Origin: Mycobacteriales bacterium
GTDB lineage: Bacteria > Actinomycetota > Actinomycetes > Mycobacteriales > Mycobacteriaceae
DNA length: 64,000 bases
Assembly: GCA_018376445.1 (NCBI GenBank)
Contig: JAHABL010000009.1
Location: 58,885 to 122,884 of the forward strand
Direction of reading: 5' to 3'
Both the position numbers and the translations under genes were made by a program. The notes beneath the pieces were generated by a model that was not told where the DNA came from, did no database searches, and saw only the letters and a program-made list of their open reading frames with translations. Each line of letters begins with the position of its first letter. Position 1 is the first letter of the stretch. Shown here piece by piece: positions 1 through 9,449 of this stretch.

Positions 1-1356
1 GTGCAGGGTGATGGTCACGTGTCCTGGCACCTCGATAGAAAGCGACCGGGAGATAATCTCGGTATGTGCGCTGGTAAGCGGACTGCCGTTACAGAGTACG
101 TCGCCGCCGGGGAGAGGAGTCACGGTGATGGTCCCGGAGCTTACCGCGAGCACGTGTTGGAGTCCCTCAATATCGGCTCGTAGTTGCTCGGCATGCCGAT
201 AGACCTCGACGTCGTGCGGGATGCTGTGCAGGTGGTCGGAAGCCTGTTTCGCAGCTTGGGCGAGGCGTTCTGCTTGCGCTTCCTCTTCGTGGTGGAGGCG
301 TTCCCGGCGGAGAAAGTCCATAATCTCCGCAGTTTGTGTGTAGTGCGCTGCAGCCGCGGCTAGCTGGTCCCGCTGTTCGATGAGCTGGTGTAGTTCGGCA
401 TCATCTACCTGTGTGAGCTCAGCCTGTTGTTGTTCGATACGGGTGATGCGTTCGCTTATCGCCGCGTGTTGTTGTGCGAGGTCGTCATCGGCCTGCACGC
501 GCGAAGTGGCAGCTGCAAGTTGTGCTTCGGTTGTCCTCAGTTGCGCTTCGAGGGCAGCCTTCTGCCGTTGGTGCTCGGCGTGAGCTGCTGCCTGTGCAGT
601 GAGGTCCTGCAGTCGAGCTTCTGTCTCGGCACGCTGGTTCGCGAGGTGTTCTCGCTGCTGTTCGAGGTCATCGAGTTGTTGGGCAGTCCGTTCTGTTTCG
701 GCAACGTGTTCAGCAAGTTCAGAAGCCTCTTCAGAGAGGGTTTTTTCGCGTTTGAGCTCGTTCGTTCGTTCTTTGGTGAGGCGGCCTGTTGTGGTGAAGT
801 ACTGGTCGAATTCCGCCTGCGCAGCATCCAGTAGGTGGTCTCCCGAGAGTGTGTCATCGTTTCCGTTGGCGGCCGCATCGAGTGCTGCTTGAAGGGCAGA
901 CTGGCCGTCTGTGAGTTCAAAACTCGACAGGTCCTTGCCTTGGAGGAAGCTCAGGGCAGCGAAAAGCGCCATATCTTCATGGTCGCGGAGGAGATCTTGT
1001 ACATAGTTATGGGCGGGGTCGCCGCGTAGTACCGCCTTGTTCCCGGTGGCAAAGGTGAGGGTGGTACCTGCTTGCCGCCCACGTCCGAATTCTTTGCGTA
1101 GAGTGAACCGTTCACCGCCAATGGTGGCATCGAACTCCACGATGGCGGGGCGGTCGACTCCACTGCGCCGAATAGCGGTCACTGCATTTTTGGTGGAAGT
1201 GGCTTTCTCAGTGAGAACGAGGTTAATGGCTTCGATAACGCTCGATTTTCCGGATTGGTTGGGCCCAGCGATTACGGTGATGCCATGGTCGTCGAAGTCG
1301 ACGTGGCGTTCCGTGATACCGCGGTAGTCCTTCAGGGTGATGGAGTGGAGTCGCAT
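1..1356 (-). CDS. Rad50/SbcC-like AAA ATPase, partial (C-terminus beyond window)
   Basis: Seen: reverse-strand frame open from an ATG at 1356 to the window edge, 452 residues. It opens MRLHSITLKDYRG and carries a Walker A motif GPNQSGKSS at about residues 31-39. From about residue 190 to 420 it is a long Gln/Glu/Ala/Arg-rich heptad region typical of an SMC-type coiled coil. The second ATPase lobe (signature motif, Walker B) lies outside the window. Family knowledge: SbcC/YhaN-type ATPases pair with a Mre11/SbcD-type nuclease to process DNA ends. The ATG overlaps the stop of the upstream nuclease gene by one base (TAATG), so the two are translationally coupled. Whether this is the housekeeping SbcC or a YhaN-like paralogue cannot be settled from the N-terminal half. 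Confidence 0.85.
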   Translation of the reverse strand, partial: MRLHSITLKDYRGITERHVDFDDHGITVIAGPNQSGKSSVIEAINLVLTEKATSTKNAVTAIRRSGVDRPAIVEFDATIGGERFTLRKEFGRGRQAGTTLTFATGNKAVLRGDPAHNYVQDLLRDHEDMALFAALSFLQGKDLSSFELTDGQSALQAALDAAANGNDDTLSGDHLLDAAQAEFDQYFTTTGRLTKERTNELKREKTLSEEASELAEHVAETERTAQQLDDLEQQREHLANQRAETEARLQDLTAQAAAHAEHQRQKAALEAQLRTTEAQLAAATSRVQADDDLAQQHAAISERITRIEQQQAELTQVDDAELHQLIEQRDQLAAAAAHYTQTAEIMDFLRRERLHHEEEAQAERLAQAAKQASDHLHSIPHDVEVYRHAEQLRADIEGLQHVLAVSSGTITVTPLPGGDVLCNGSPLTSAHTEIISRSLSIEVPGHVTITLH

Positions 1357-2516
1357 TACTGATGTTCTCCTTCCACAGTGAGGCGGTAGAGCAGCGTGAG
1401 AGCATCTTGAGCGGTCTCGTCACCGTTTTCGGCTAGCTGTGAGAGTTCCTCCGCAGCCTCTGCCACGTATCCTGTCAGTCTCGCTTGTAGTTCGGTAAGG
1501 GATGGGAGCAAGTGCCGTGAGCTATGCCGTTCCCACAGCCGGAATCCTGCGAACATACCTTCCCATTGCGCTTGGGCGGTGTCTAATGCTGCCATGTCTT
1601 CGACGGTGAGGGTGGCGTTAAGACCAAGGCGGACGGCGGTGCGTCGTTTGTTGGGTATCTCCGCGAGGTCCCGGGAGAGTTGTGCGATATCGGCGGTGCT
1701 ATGGATGTCACGACGAAGGGTTCGGAAGGACCATTTCCCGCAGGTGAGTGGTTCGGTCGTACAGGTCTCGTCATGCAGTGTGACGAGGAGTGCCTGGCCT
1801 GAGTTTTTCTCGACGTCATCGAAGTCAGTCACCTCGGGGCTGCCGGAATACCAGATCCGACCACTCTCCCCCACTTGTGTCTGTGAATGCCTGTCTCCGA
1901 GGGCGAGGTAGTCGAGCTGGTAGCTGCGGCAGGCCTCCTCTAGTGCAGCGACGGAGATGATTTCTGCTCCGGTGGCATCCTCCATGTGTGGGGCGAACGT
2001 GTCAACGCCTGCGTGTGCTAGTCCTACTCGGTATGTGCAGGGTTCTTTGAGGGTTTCCGCACACTCTCGGAGAGCAGTAAAGAGGGGGTTTTCGGTGGGG
2101 TACCGATCGCTATAGGGGCCGACAATGAGCTCGATTCCTGGGATGTCTCGTAGCACTCCGGGCTCGTGGGGGACGAGGATATTGTCTGGCTTATGAGCTC
2201 GGAAGGCAGGTGACAGGTAGACGCTGTCCCGCCGGTAGGAGTCGTGGTTGCCGGGTTGGAGCACTACAGGGCAGGTGAGTCCACCCACCATTTCCAGGAG
2301 GGAGATGATGGTGTTGCTGTCGAGTTGGTTCCCATCGAAGACGTCTCCTGCGACGACGACGCCATCGACGTCGAGCTCTGCGGCGTGGTCACAGAGATGC
2401 TCGATAGCCTGCAGGCGTGCGTCACGGAAGACTGCCTGTTTACTTTCTGACAGATGACGGCGAGTCATCCCGATGTGCCAGTCGCTGCTGTGGAGGAGGC
2501 GCAGTGGGTTACTCAT
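1356..2516 (-). CDS. Mre11/SbcD-like DNA repair metallophosphoesterase
   Basis: 386 aa from ATG 2516. Metal-binding calcineurin-like motifs are in order: SSDWHIG (about residues 9-15), GDVFD (about 60), GNHD (about 93) and, late, LGDRHSQ followed by YSGSPE. In related actinobacterial proteins the last motif is LGDWH or GHxH, so the Asp form fits that subfamily. The open frame extends upstream to 2858, but the DWH domain starts right after this ATG, which also overlaps the upstream SWIM gene by 8 bases, so 2516 is preferred. Inferred role: manganese-dependent nuclease partner of the ATPase encoded immediately downstream. Better matched to the YhaO/metallophosphoesterase group than to E. coli SbcD. 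Confidence 0.85.
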   Translation of the reverse strand: MSNPLRLLHSSDWHIGMTRRHLSESKQAVFRDARLQAIEHLCDHAAELDVDGVVVAGDVFDGNQLDSNTIISLLEMVGGLTCPVVLQPGNHDSYRRDSVYLSPAFRAHKPDNILVPHEPGVLRDIPGIELIVGPYSDRYPTENPLFTALRECAETLKEPCTYRVGLAHAGVDTFAPHMEDATGAEIISVAALEEACRSYQLDYLALGDRHSQTQVGESGRIWYSGSPEVTDFDDVEKNSGQALLVTLHDETCTTEPLTCGKWSFRTLRRDIHSTADIAQLSRDLAEIPNKRRTAVRLGLNATLTVEDMAALDTAQAQWEGMFAGFRLWERHSSRHLLPSLTELQARLTGYVAEAAEELSQLAENGDETAQDALTLLYRLTVEGEHQ

Positions 2517-3468
2517 CGGAGTACTCCTTGATGACGGTTGGGTAGGTGTCGTGTTCAACAAGATAGTCCCACGCGTCGTGTAGATCGGCTTCGAGCGTGA
2601 GCTTCTCGACCGGGTCAGAGGTGTACGCACTCGCTGCGGCCATCCATTGCACAGGGTCGAGGTCGTGGTAGGCCGGGTTAGGGAGCGGGTTGGGGAGATC
2701 CGGTAGCTCCCCGGAAAGTGCCCAGTAGCGATGAGGGGCGAGCGCAACGGGGGAATCAGGGTCCTGTTCTTGGGAGGGTTCCTGGGAGGGGCGGGTGATA
2801 AGTTGTGCTGCCTCCCCACGGGGTATCTGCCGGCGCGCGGCTGCACGACTCGATTCACTACCGTTGCTGTCCCAAAGGGTGGTGGTGGATGTATCGGGCT
2901 CGTCGGTGGAGTTTGATGCTGCTGTTTCGTCGACGGGATCAGCAGAGACCAGGATGTCTGAAAGAGCGATGCTGCGAAGCTGGAGATACCACTCGCTATC
3001 TCGATCCATGCGTTCTACTAACAGGTATCCCAGTGCCAAAGTGTGTGAGCAGCGGTCCGCCGATGCAGGACAGGTGCACGTACACCGGAGGTCGTGTGCG
3101 TAGAGTGGGAGAAGTTCTTCGAGGAACGTGGGAAGAGATCCAGCAATAATCTGTTCTGCGGAGCCGGGATGACGAGCGACGGCAGCGCGCACTTCAGCGA
3201 TGGTGTCGGCACTGACGGGCGTACCCGAAATGGTGGGTGCGAAGGGGTCGAGCTGGCTTCCCTGTACTTCCCCAGCAACGGTGGAGCCATAGTGTTCCAT
3301 TGCGAAGATGGCGCCATTCCTAGCCAGCGCCTTTGCACGTGCAACCTGGGGGTGTCGAACCACGCCGTCGTGCCCGCGATAAGGTTCTTCTAACGCCCGT
3401 TCCACCTGCTTCCCCCACCAGGTGCGCCCGAAACATCCGGTTTTTTTCTGAGCAACAAGTCCCCGCAT
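2509..3468 (-). CDS. SWIM zinc-finger protein
   Basis: 319 aa. A SWIM zinc finger (CxC-x6-CxH) is visible at about residues 131-142, CTCPASADRCSH. The N-terminus is basic with aromatic residues (FGRTWWGK), and residues about 190-260 form a low-complexity Ser/Thr/Pro-rich linker. The start ATG at 3468 abuts the SNF2 stop codon with no gap, and the stop overlaps the nuclease start by 8 bases. Family knowledge: in Actinobacteria, SWIM proteins are commonly encoded beside SNF2-type helicases and are thought to assist them in DNA or protein binding. No catalytic motif is visible, so the molecular function is unknown. Confidence 0.8.
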   Translation of the reverse strand: MRGLVAQKKTGCFGRTWWGKQVERALEEPYRGHDGVVRHPQVARAKALARNGAIFAMEHYGSTVAGEVQGSQLDPFAPTISGTPVSADTIAEVRAAVARHPGSAEQIIAGSLPTFLEELLPLYAHDLRCTCTCPASADRCSHTLALGYLLVERMDRDSEWYLQLRSIALSDILVSADPVDETAASNSTDEPDTSTTTLWDSNGSESSRAAARRQIPRGEAAQLITRPSQEPSQEQDPDSPVALAPHRYWALSGELPDLPNPLPNPAYHDLDPVQWMAAASAYTSDPVEKLTLEADLHDAWDYLVEHDTYPTVIKEYSDE

Positions 3469-6402
3469 TTACTTCACCTCCAGACGGAAGAGTTCCTGCA
3501 GCTGGTCATCATCGAGCTCGGTGAGCCAGGTTTCACCTGTACCCACAACTAGATCCGACATCGTCGATTTGTGGGCAATAATGTCGTCAATACGCTCTTC
3601 GATGGTGCCGTCGCAGACGAGTTTGCGTACCTGTACGTCCTTCGTCTGGCCGATTCGATAGGCTCGGTCGGTGGCTTGATTCTCGACTGCTGGGTTCCAC
3701 CAGCGGTCACAGTGAATGACATGGTTTGCGGCGGTGAGGGTAAGACCAGTTCCACCGGCTTTAAGTGACAACACCATGAGTGGGGCTCCTTCTGCGGATT
3801 GGAAGCTCTCCACCATGGCATCGCGTTCTTCACGTCGCAGTGATCCGTGGAGGAACGGTACCGCTACGTTGAACCGTTGATGTAGGTAGTTCGCCAGGTA
3901 GTCTCCAAATTCTTTGTATTGGGTAAAGATAAGCGCCTTCTCCCCTTCGGCGAGAATAGTCGAGAGGAGTTCTTCCAGTAACGCCACTTTCCCGGAACGA
4001 TGCTGTCCGTGTCGGAGAACGGCCGAGACATCACCGAAGTAGTGTGCAGGGTGGTTGCAGACTTGTTTGAGCTTTGTGAGCGCGGCGAGTACTGCGCCTT
4101 TCCGTTGCAGACCTTTCGCTTGGTTGATCTTCTCAAGCATGTCATCGACGACGGCATGGTAAAGGCCGGCTTGTTCTGGCGTCAAGGATGCGTGGACGAC
4201 CATCTCATTCTTGTCGGGAAGATCGCTGATAACAGCAGGGTCGCTTTTTAATCGGCGGAGCAAGAACGGGGCTGTCAAGGTGCGCAATTGTGCAGCCATG
4301 GTGTCGTCGTGGTCGCGTTCGATGGGGAGCGCGTAGTGGTGGCGGAAGCCGTGCTGCGTTCCTAGATAGCCAGGGTTTACCAGGTCCATCAGGGCGCGAA
4401 ACTCCTCCAGGTTGTTTTCCATGGGGGTTCCGGTGAGTGCTAAGCGATGTGCTGCGGAGAGCGCTCGAGCTGCCCGAGATTGCTGTGTTGCAACATTTTT
4501 CAAGTGCTGCGCTTCATCGAAGACGACTCGCCACCAAGTCACTGCCATGAGTTCAGCTCGGTCTCGATGCAGCAGGTTGTAGGTGGTAATGATGACATCA
4601 TGTTGTGCCACCACATCCTGGAATGCTGACCCGCTTGACCGATCTGCACCATGGTGAATAGCGACAGCTAGTTGTGGAGCAAACTTCTGCGCTTCGTGGT
4701 ACCAGTTGGCAGCCAAAGACATGGGGCAAACCACCAACACTGCTGAGTCTGCGGGCACTGCTCCACGCGCTTTGTCATAAGCCAGGACGGTGAGCACCTG
4801 GAGTGTCTTCCCCAGACCCATATCATCAGCCAGGATGCCACCCTGCCCAAGTGCATCGAGACTGGCTATCCAGTCCACCCCACGTTGCTGGTAGGGACGC
4901 AGTTGTGCGGCAACAAGATCGTCAGTGGAGACGTGCACCGGTTCGGAACGATGCGCCAATAAATCATCCACCAGTGTTGACCCGGCAGTACCTGTCACCG
5001 GTACTGGTGTGTCAGCACTAATAAGTTCCTGCAGTACATCCCCCGCAGTACCCTCCTGAGTAGCGGCGAGATCTGCCTGAGACAGCACTTTCCGACGCCG
5101 TTTCCCACTTTTTGCAGCAATGAATTCCGCGGCTCGGCGCAACAGTATGGGATCTGCTTGCACCCACCCATCACGAAGGTGAACTAAACCAGACTGTTCT
5201 TGCACTATGTCGAAAAGCTCTGCAGGTGTCAGGACAACATCTCCCAACGCCACTTGCCATTGGTAGTCTATAATGGCATCGAGTCCCACTTTGGCCCCCG
5301 TAGCAGCTGAACGCGCTGCTTGTTCACCCTCCCCCGGAATTACCTGCAGTCGCATTGACACCGGCGCCGCAACCCACGCCCGAGGAAGCATCACAACAAT
5401 GCCTTGCGCCCGCACCACGTTCACTCCCCGGGTGACAAAATCGGTTGCCTGTACGGTCGTCAGTAGACGATCTTCCCCATACCCTGCTACCACACTCTCG
5501 AGCAGAGCTGGGTAGGCTTCCGTCGCCCGTGCCCACAACTTGGTAGCGGTGGTGTAGGAGGCAGCATCGAGGACGCTGGGAATGAGAGGTTCAGGGGCAC
5601 TGCCCAAGACACGCACTGACACCTCCAAACCCCACCATTCCGGGGTGTCGGGTAGCGGTTCGTGAAGACGGAGCACTACCTCAGTATCGGTGTCTGCTGC
5701 TCCGTTTTGCCATTGGCGAAGCCGTTCTGAAAAACCGAGTGTGCCCTCAATAAAAGGCTCTCCAGTAATAAGCGCTTCTACAAGAGCCTGCCGCGGGCGG
5801 TGCGGGAGATCCCGCAGGCGTTGTCGGCAGAGTTCAGCTGCCATGGCCTCCACAAAACTCTCCACCGCAGCGAAGCCACCGTTATGGGCGAGCACTGGTG
5901 GTAGTGCGTGAAGGAGCTCGGTGAGCCATACCCGTTGCGCGCCACCGCCCAAAAGCTGCCAGTGGGCATACCAGGTAGGGCCATGATGGTAGAGGCGGGG
6001 CGCTACTCGACCAGCGTCGACCCACCGCGTAACGCCCGCTACCGCATGTGCGAGAAAGCGCAGGTCTTCTCCAAGTCCAGGGATAGGAGTCGCGGACGTC
6101 GCACACTCGGTCAGGAAAGCAAGAGCAGCTCCTGCACTAATGACAAGGCAGGGAACTGTCCGAGAACGAGGATAGCCACCCTCGCCAAGAACCGTGAAAG
6201 GCAGGGTGTAGCGGAACACCGGAACCCGCTGGATAAGGTCACTGATAATGGGCGGGAAGGCACCCACAGGCAGGTCTGCTACCCTCCCAGGTGATTCCCC
6301 CCCGGCACAATCTCGAATCCACAGCATCAAGCCACGATCCGGTATCCACCGGCCGTGGAGCTCATAGGAGGATGCTCTGGGACTCGTCATGATTCTATCC
6401 AA
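3469..6402 (-). CDS. SNF2-family DNA helicase/translocase
   Basis: 977 aa. The first RecA-like lobe has motif I ILADDMGLGKTLQ at about residue 530, motif II DEAQ at about 630 and LTGTPMENN (motif III). The second lobe has ALIFTQYKEF, LKAGGTGLTLT and DRWWNPAVENQATDRAYRIGQ-type motifs V-VI near the C-terminus. The about 430-residue N-terminal part matches actinobacterial SNF2 proteins with an accessory domain. Start: TTG at 6402 with AAGAGA a few bases upstream. An in-frame ATG at 6390 is possible but has no clear Shine-Dalgarno site. First gene of a four-gene operon with the SWIM protein and the Mre11/Rad50-like pair. Inferred role: ATP-driven remodelling or repair of DNA. Confidence 0.9.
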   Translation of the reverse strand: MDRIMTSPRASSYELHGRWIPDRGLMLWIRDCAGGESPGRVADLPVGAFPPIISDLIQRVPVFRYTLPFTVLGEGGYPRSRTVPCLVISAGAALAFLTECATSATPIPGLGEDLRFLAHAVAGVTRWVDAGRVAPRLYHHGPTWYAHWQLLGGGAQRVWLTELLHALPPVLAHNGGFAAVESFVEAMAAELCRQRLRDLPHRPRQALVEALITGEPFIEGTLGFSERLRQWQNGAADTDTEVVLRLHEPLPDTPEWWGLEVSVRVLGSAPEPLIPSVLDAASYTTATKLWARATEAYPALLESVVAGYGEDRLLTTVQATDFVTRGVNVVRAQGIVVMLPRAWVAAPVSMRLQVIPGEGEQAARSAATGAKVGLDAIIDYQWQVALGDVVLTPAELFDIVQEQSGLVHLRDGWVQADPILLRRAAEFIAAKSGKRRRKVLSQADLAATQEGTAGDVLQELISADTPVPVTGTAGSTLVDDLLAHRSEPVHVSTDDLVAAQLRPYQQRGVDWIASLDALGQGGILADDMGLGKTLQVLTVLAYDKARGAVPADSAVLVVCPMSLAANWYHEAQKFAPQLAVAIHHGADRSSGSAFQDVVAQHDVIITTYNLLHRDRAELMAVTWWRVVFDEAQHLKNVATQQSRAARALSAAHRLALTGTPMENNLEEFRALMDLVNPGYLGTQHGFRHHYALPIERDHDDTMAAQLRTLTAPFLLRRLKSDPAVISDLPDKNEMVVHASLTPEQAGLYHAVVDDMLEKINQAKGLQRKGAVLAALTKLKQVCNHPAHYFGDVSAVLRHGQHRSGKVALLEELLSTILAEGEKALIFTQYKEFGDYLANYLHQRFNVAVPFLHGSLRREERDAMVESFQSAEGAPLMVLSLKAGGTGLTLTAANHVIHCDRWWNPAVENQATDRAYRIGQTKDVQVRKLVCDGTIEERIDDIIAHKSTMSDLVVGTGETWLTELDDDQLQELFRLEVK

Positions 6403-6541
6403 CCAGTCTCTTGTAACAATTTCTGATGCGGCATTGCCGCCGGCGACAAATGGTGGCGTTTTTCGCTACCGGCAGCACCACCTCACGCCTCCGCAGACCT
6501 GCTGACAACTGCGCACAGACATATTTCATCTGACCGTCCCC

Positions 6542-7435
6542 GTGCGACGTGCCCTAAGTAGCTCATCCATCCCGCTTGCGCATGTGGTTAACTGCAAAGT
6601 CACCGTCACCACCAAAGTCCCCACTATGCCGCTGCCTCATCATCACACTCCAGTTTCCGTCGCCCGTACATGCACCGACACCTCCAATCCAGCCTCGGAC
6701 ACTAACCCTGCCCGCCAGTCTGGTACTACCCGATACGCTCACGCCACTACCTCAGTCCACCTCTGGAGCCTCCGAGGACATCGTTGGCTACTCTGGGGCG
6801 GGTGGGTGGTGTTTCCCACCCTAGTGGCACTCGTCGTTACCGCATCCCAGTGGATTCCACCGGCACACCAGTGGACGGGTACTCCAAGCCGTGCTGAAGT
6901 ACGTGCACTACTCGACCGTGTGCATGTCATCCCACGCCGCCACCATATTCTGGGTTACGAACGTGCCTGCACCGGATCGTCCAGCTGCAGTTTCGGAACC
7001 GCATGGACTGACGACTCAGATGCACCTGGCAGTCACAACGGTATCGATACTCGTTCTGAGATGCTGCGACTTCTCACGACCGGCATCGATCCCTATACCG
7101 GGCGTCCCCTCCCCTACCAGCGGCAGCAACGTCATATCGACCACCTCTTCCCACTTGCCGCAGCGTGGGATATGGGTGCTGCGCAGTGGCCTCAGCGAAA
7201 GCGAGTGACCTTCGCTAACGACATCTCCCGCAACCTGGTAGTGGTTGCGGGAGACATCAATATCAAAAAGGGAGACAGTACCCCCAGCGACTGGCTTCCA
7301 CCATGGAAAGGTAGCCGCTGCTGGTACGCGGGCCGTTACCTCACCGTTGCGATCCACTACAACCTGTCCATCAGCCAAGCCGATTGGCGGGCACTCTCCG
7401 CGGCAAGCAGACTCTGCCCACAGCATGCGAATTAG
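6542..7435 (+). CDS. HNH nuclease of the secreted DUF1524 type
   Basis: 297 aa from a GTG at 6542. An ATG at 6626 (residue 29) is an equally plausible start. One hydrophobic segment, about residues 82-104 (LLWGGWVVFPTLVALVVTA), looks like a signal anchor. The C-terminal half has the DUF1524/HNH pattern: HIDHLFPLAAAWDMGA, then FANDISRNL, then INIKKGDSTPSDWLPP, holding the catalytic His and metal-binding Asn/Asp. Family knowledge: such proteins are surface-bound or secreted nucleases in Actinobacteria. It is divergent from the SNF2 operon and its last codons overlap the convergent deaD gene by 4 bases. Substrate unknown. Confidence 0.75.
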   Translation: MRRALSSSSIPLAHVVNCKVTVTTKVPTMPLPHHHTPVSVARTCTDTSNPASDTNPARQSGTTRYAHATTSVHLWSLRGHRWLLWGGWVVFPTLVALVVTASQWIPPAHQWTGTPSRAEVRALLDRVHVIPRRHHILGYERACTGSSSCSFGTAWTDDSDAPGSHNGIDTRSEMLRLLTTGIDPYTGRPLPYQRQQRHIDHLFPLAAAWDMGAAQWPQRKRVTFANDISRNLVVVAGDINIKKGDSTPSDWLPPWKGSRCWYAGRYLTVAIHYNLSISQADWRALSAASRLCPQHAN

Positions 7436-9414
7436 TACTTTTTGCCCTGCTTGTAGTTGGAAAAACTACGGTTCTTGGAATATCCCTTTCCGGCAGGTTG
7501 GTAGCTCTTCCGGGAACGAGAATTCCAGGCAGGGCGATCCTTCCGCCCAGAGTGGTCATTCTTGGTCCGCTTGCCGGCAGAGGAAAGCTCATTCCATGTA
7601 CCGCGACCATGATCTGCAGAGTTCTTCCACGCCTTGCGACCCTTCCGGTCTTTCCACTCGGTGCGATCGCTGCGGTGCTTACGGGAGTGTTTCTCAGGGC
7701 GCATATAGCTACTCTGCTGTTTCTTCTCCCACTTGGCCTGCTTCAGGGCTCCTGGACGGTTCGCCGGTGGGCCCGGGTCCACCTCAAGGTGAATCAGTTG
7801 GCCGGAGATCCGCGTCTTCTCCAGATTGTCGAAAACCTCTTGGGGAAGGTCTGCGGGCATGTCGATGAGAGAGTAGTCCCCGCGAATAGAGATGTGGCCA
7901 ATATCAGCGCTACTGATCCCGCCTTCGTTCGCAATAGCTCCCACAATGCTCGATGGCGTGGCCTTATGACGCTTACCAACGGCAATACGGTAGGAGACCA
8001 AGTCTTTTCCGCTCCGAGACTGCTGGCGACCTTCTTTACGCTCCCCACCATGAGGGAAGGAGCGTTGGTGGCCGCGATAGTCATCTACCTCAAGTTCCTC
8101 AGTCAAGAGGAAACCTTCAGTCTCATCGACAGTGCGGACGGCTAGGGCAGCCGCAATATCGACCATATCCACTCCCGTATCTGCGGCGTAAAGCTGCACG
8201 AAACCACGGAATAGGTCGAGATGCTCATCTTCCAAAGCTTCGGTGATGGATTCATTGAAGCGGCGAACGCGTGTGTCATTCACATCGTCCACACTGGGCA
8301 GCTTGACCTCTTCCAGAGGCTGGCCAGTAACGCGCTCAATCTGCTTAATCATGCGGCGTTCTCGTGGCGTCACGAACAGAAGCGCTTGCCCGGTCCGCCC
8401 CGCGCGCCCGGTGCGACCGATCCGGTGCACGTAAGACTCCGGGTCGTGGGGCATGTCATAGTTTAGGACATAGCTGATGCGGTCGACGTCGAGACCACGG
8501 GCGGCCACGTCGGTTGCAACAAGAATATCGAGGGTGCCCTCTTTGAGCTGATTAATGGTGCGCTCACGTTGGGCTTGCACCATGTCACCGTTAATCGCGG
8601 CGGCACCGTAACCGCGTGCACGAAGCTTATCGGCCATCTCTTCTGTCTGTTGCTTGGTGCGGACGAAGAGAATCATTGCTTCAAAGGTGTCCACTTCCAA
8701 GATGCGGGTAAGTGCATCGATTTTGGAGCGCTGGTTGACGATTACGTATCGCTGTTCAATATTGGCATTAGTGGTGGTGGGGGTCTCAATTTCGATCTGC
8801 TGCGGATCAGACAGATAGTTCTCGGAGATGCGGCGGATCGCCGGCGGGATAGTAGCGGAGAAGAGTGCTGCCTGACGGTGTTCGGGGGTTTTGGAGAGGA
8901 TCTCTTCGACGTCTTCTTGGAAACCCATCTTCAGCATTTCATCGGCTTCATCGAGAACTAGGTAGTGCAGTTCAGAAAGATCGAGTTTGCCTTTGGAAAG
9001 GTGGTCGATGATACGTCCGGGGGTACCGACGATGATCTGGGCTCCACGCTTCAAACCTGCGATTTGGACACCATAGGACTGTCCCCCGTAGATGGGGAGC
9101 ACTTTTACACCTGGGATATGCCGTGCGAAGCTCGATACGGCATCGGCAACCTGCAGGGCTAGTTCGCGGGTTGGGGCAAGAACTAAGGCTTGCGGAGCTT
9201 TCAGCTCGGGATCAATGGCGGCCACCATGGGGAGGCCAAACGCTGCGGTCTTACCGGTACCGGTTTGGGCCATGCCCACAACGTCTTTCCCGGAGAGCAG
9301 CAGGGGGATAGTAGCAGCCTGAATTTGGCTGGGGGACTCGAAACCTAGGTCACTGATTGCTTGCAGAATCGGAGCGGACAGGTCGAAGTCGGAAAATGTT
9401 TCGACAGTAGTCAT
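7432..9414 (-). CDS. deaD: DEAD-box RNA helicase, DeaD/CsdA type
   Basis: 660 aa. The Q motif (GFESPSQIQ) is followed by motif I AQTGTGKTAAF at about residue 50, DEAD in VLDEADEMLKMGF at about 155, SATIPPAI, and HRIGRTGRAGRTG at about 335. A DbpA-type RNA-binding domain follows (YRIAVGKRHKATPSSIVGAI ... about residues 475-550), then a Lys/Arg/Ser-rich tail of about 90 residues. Role: ATP-dependent unwinding of RNA in ribosome assembly and mRNA decay, often cold-induced. ATG at 9414. M. tuberculosis also carries a deaD gene close to kgd, matching this neighbourhood. Confidence 0.95.
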   Translation of the reverse strand: MTTVETFSDFDLSAPILQAISDLGFESPSQIQAATIPLLLSGKDVVGMAQTGTGKTAAFGLPMVAAIDPELKAPQALVLAPTRELALQVADAVSSFARHIPGVKVLPIYGGQSYGVQIAGLKRGAQIIVGTPGRIIDHLSKGKLDLSELHYLVLDEADEMLKMGFQEDVEEILSKTPEHRQAALFSATIPPAIRRISENYLSDPQQIEIETPTTTNANIEQRYVIVNQRSKIDALTRILEVDTFEAMILFVRTKQQTEEMADKLRARGYGAAAINGDMVQAQRERTINQLKEGTLDILVATDVAARGLDVDRISYVLNYDMPHDPESYVHRIGRTGRAGRTGQALLFVTPRERRMIKQIERVTGQPLEEVKLPSVDDVNDTRVRRFNESITEALEDEHLDLFRGFVQLYAADTGVDMVDIAAALAVRTVDETEGFLLTEELEVDDYRGHQRSFPHGGERKEGRQQSRSGKDLVSYRIAVGKRHKATPSSIVGAIANEGGISSADIGHISIRGDYSLIDMPADLPQEVFDNLEKTRISGQLIHLEVDPGPPANRPGALKQAKWEKKQQSSYMRPEKHSRKHRSDRTEWKDRKGRKAWKNSADHGRGTWNELSSAGKRTKNDHSGRKDRPAWNSRSRKSYQPAGKGYSKNRSFSNYKQGKKY

Positions 9415-9449
9415 CGTGTCTTATACTACCCGCTACTACCTGCGGAAAC

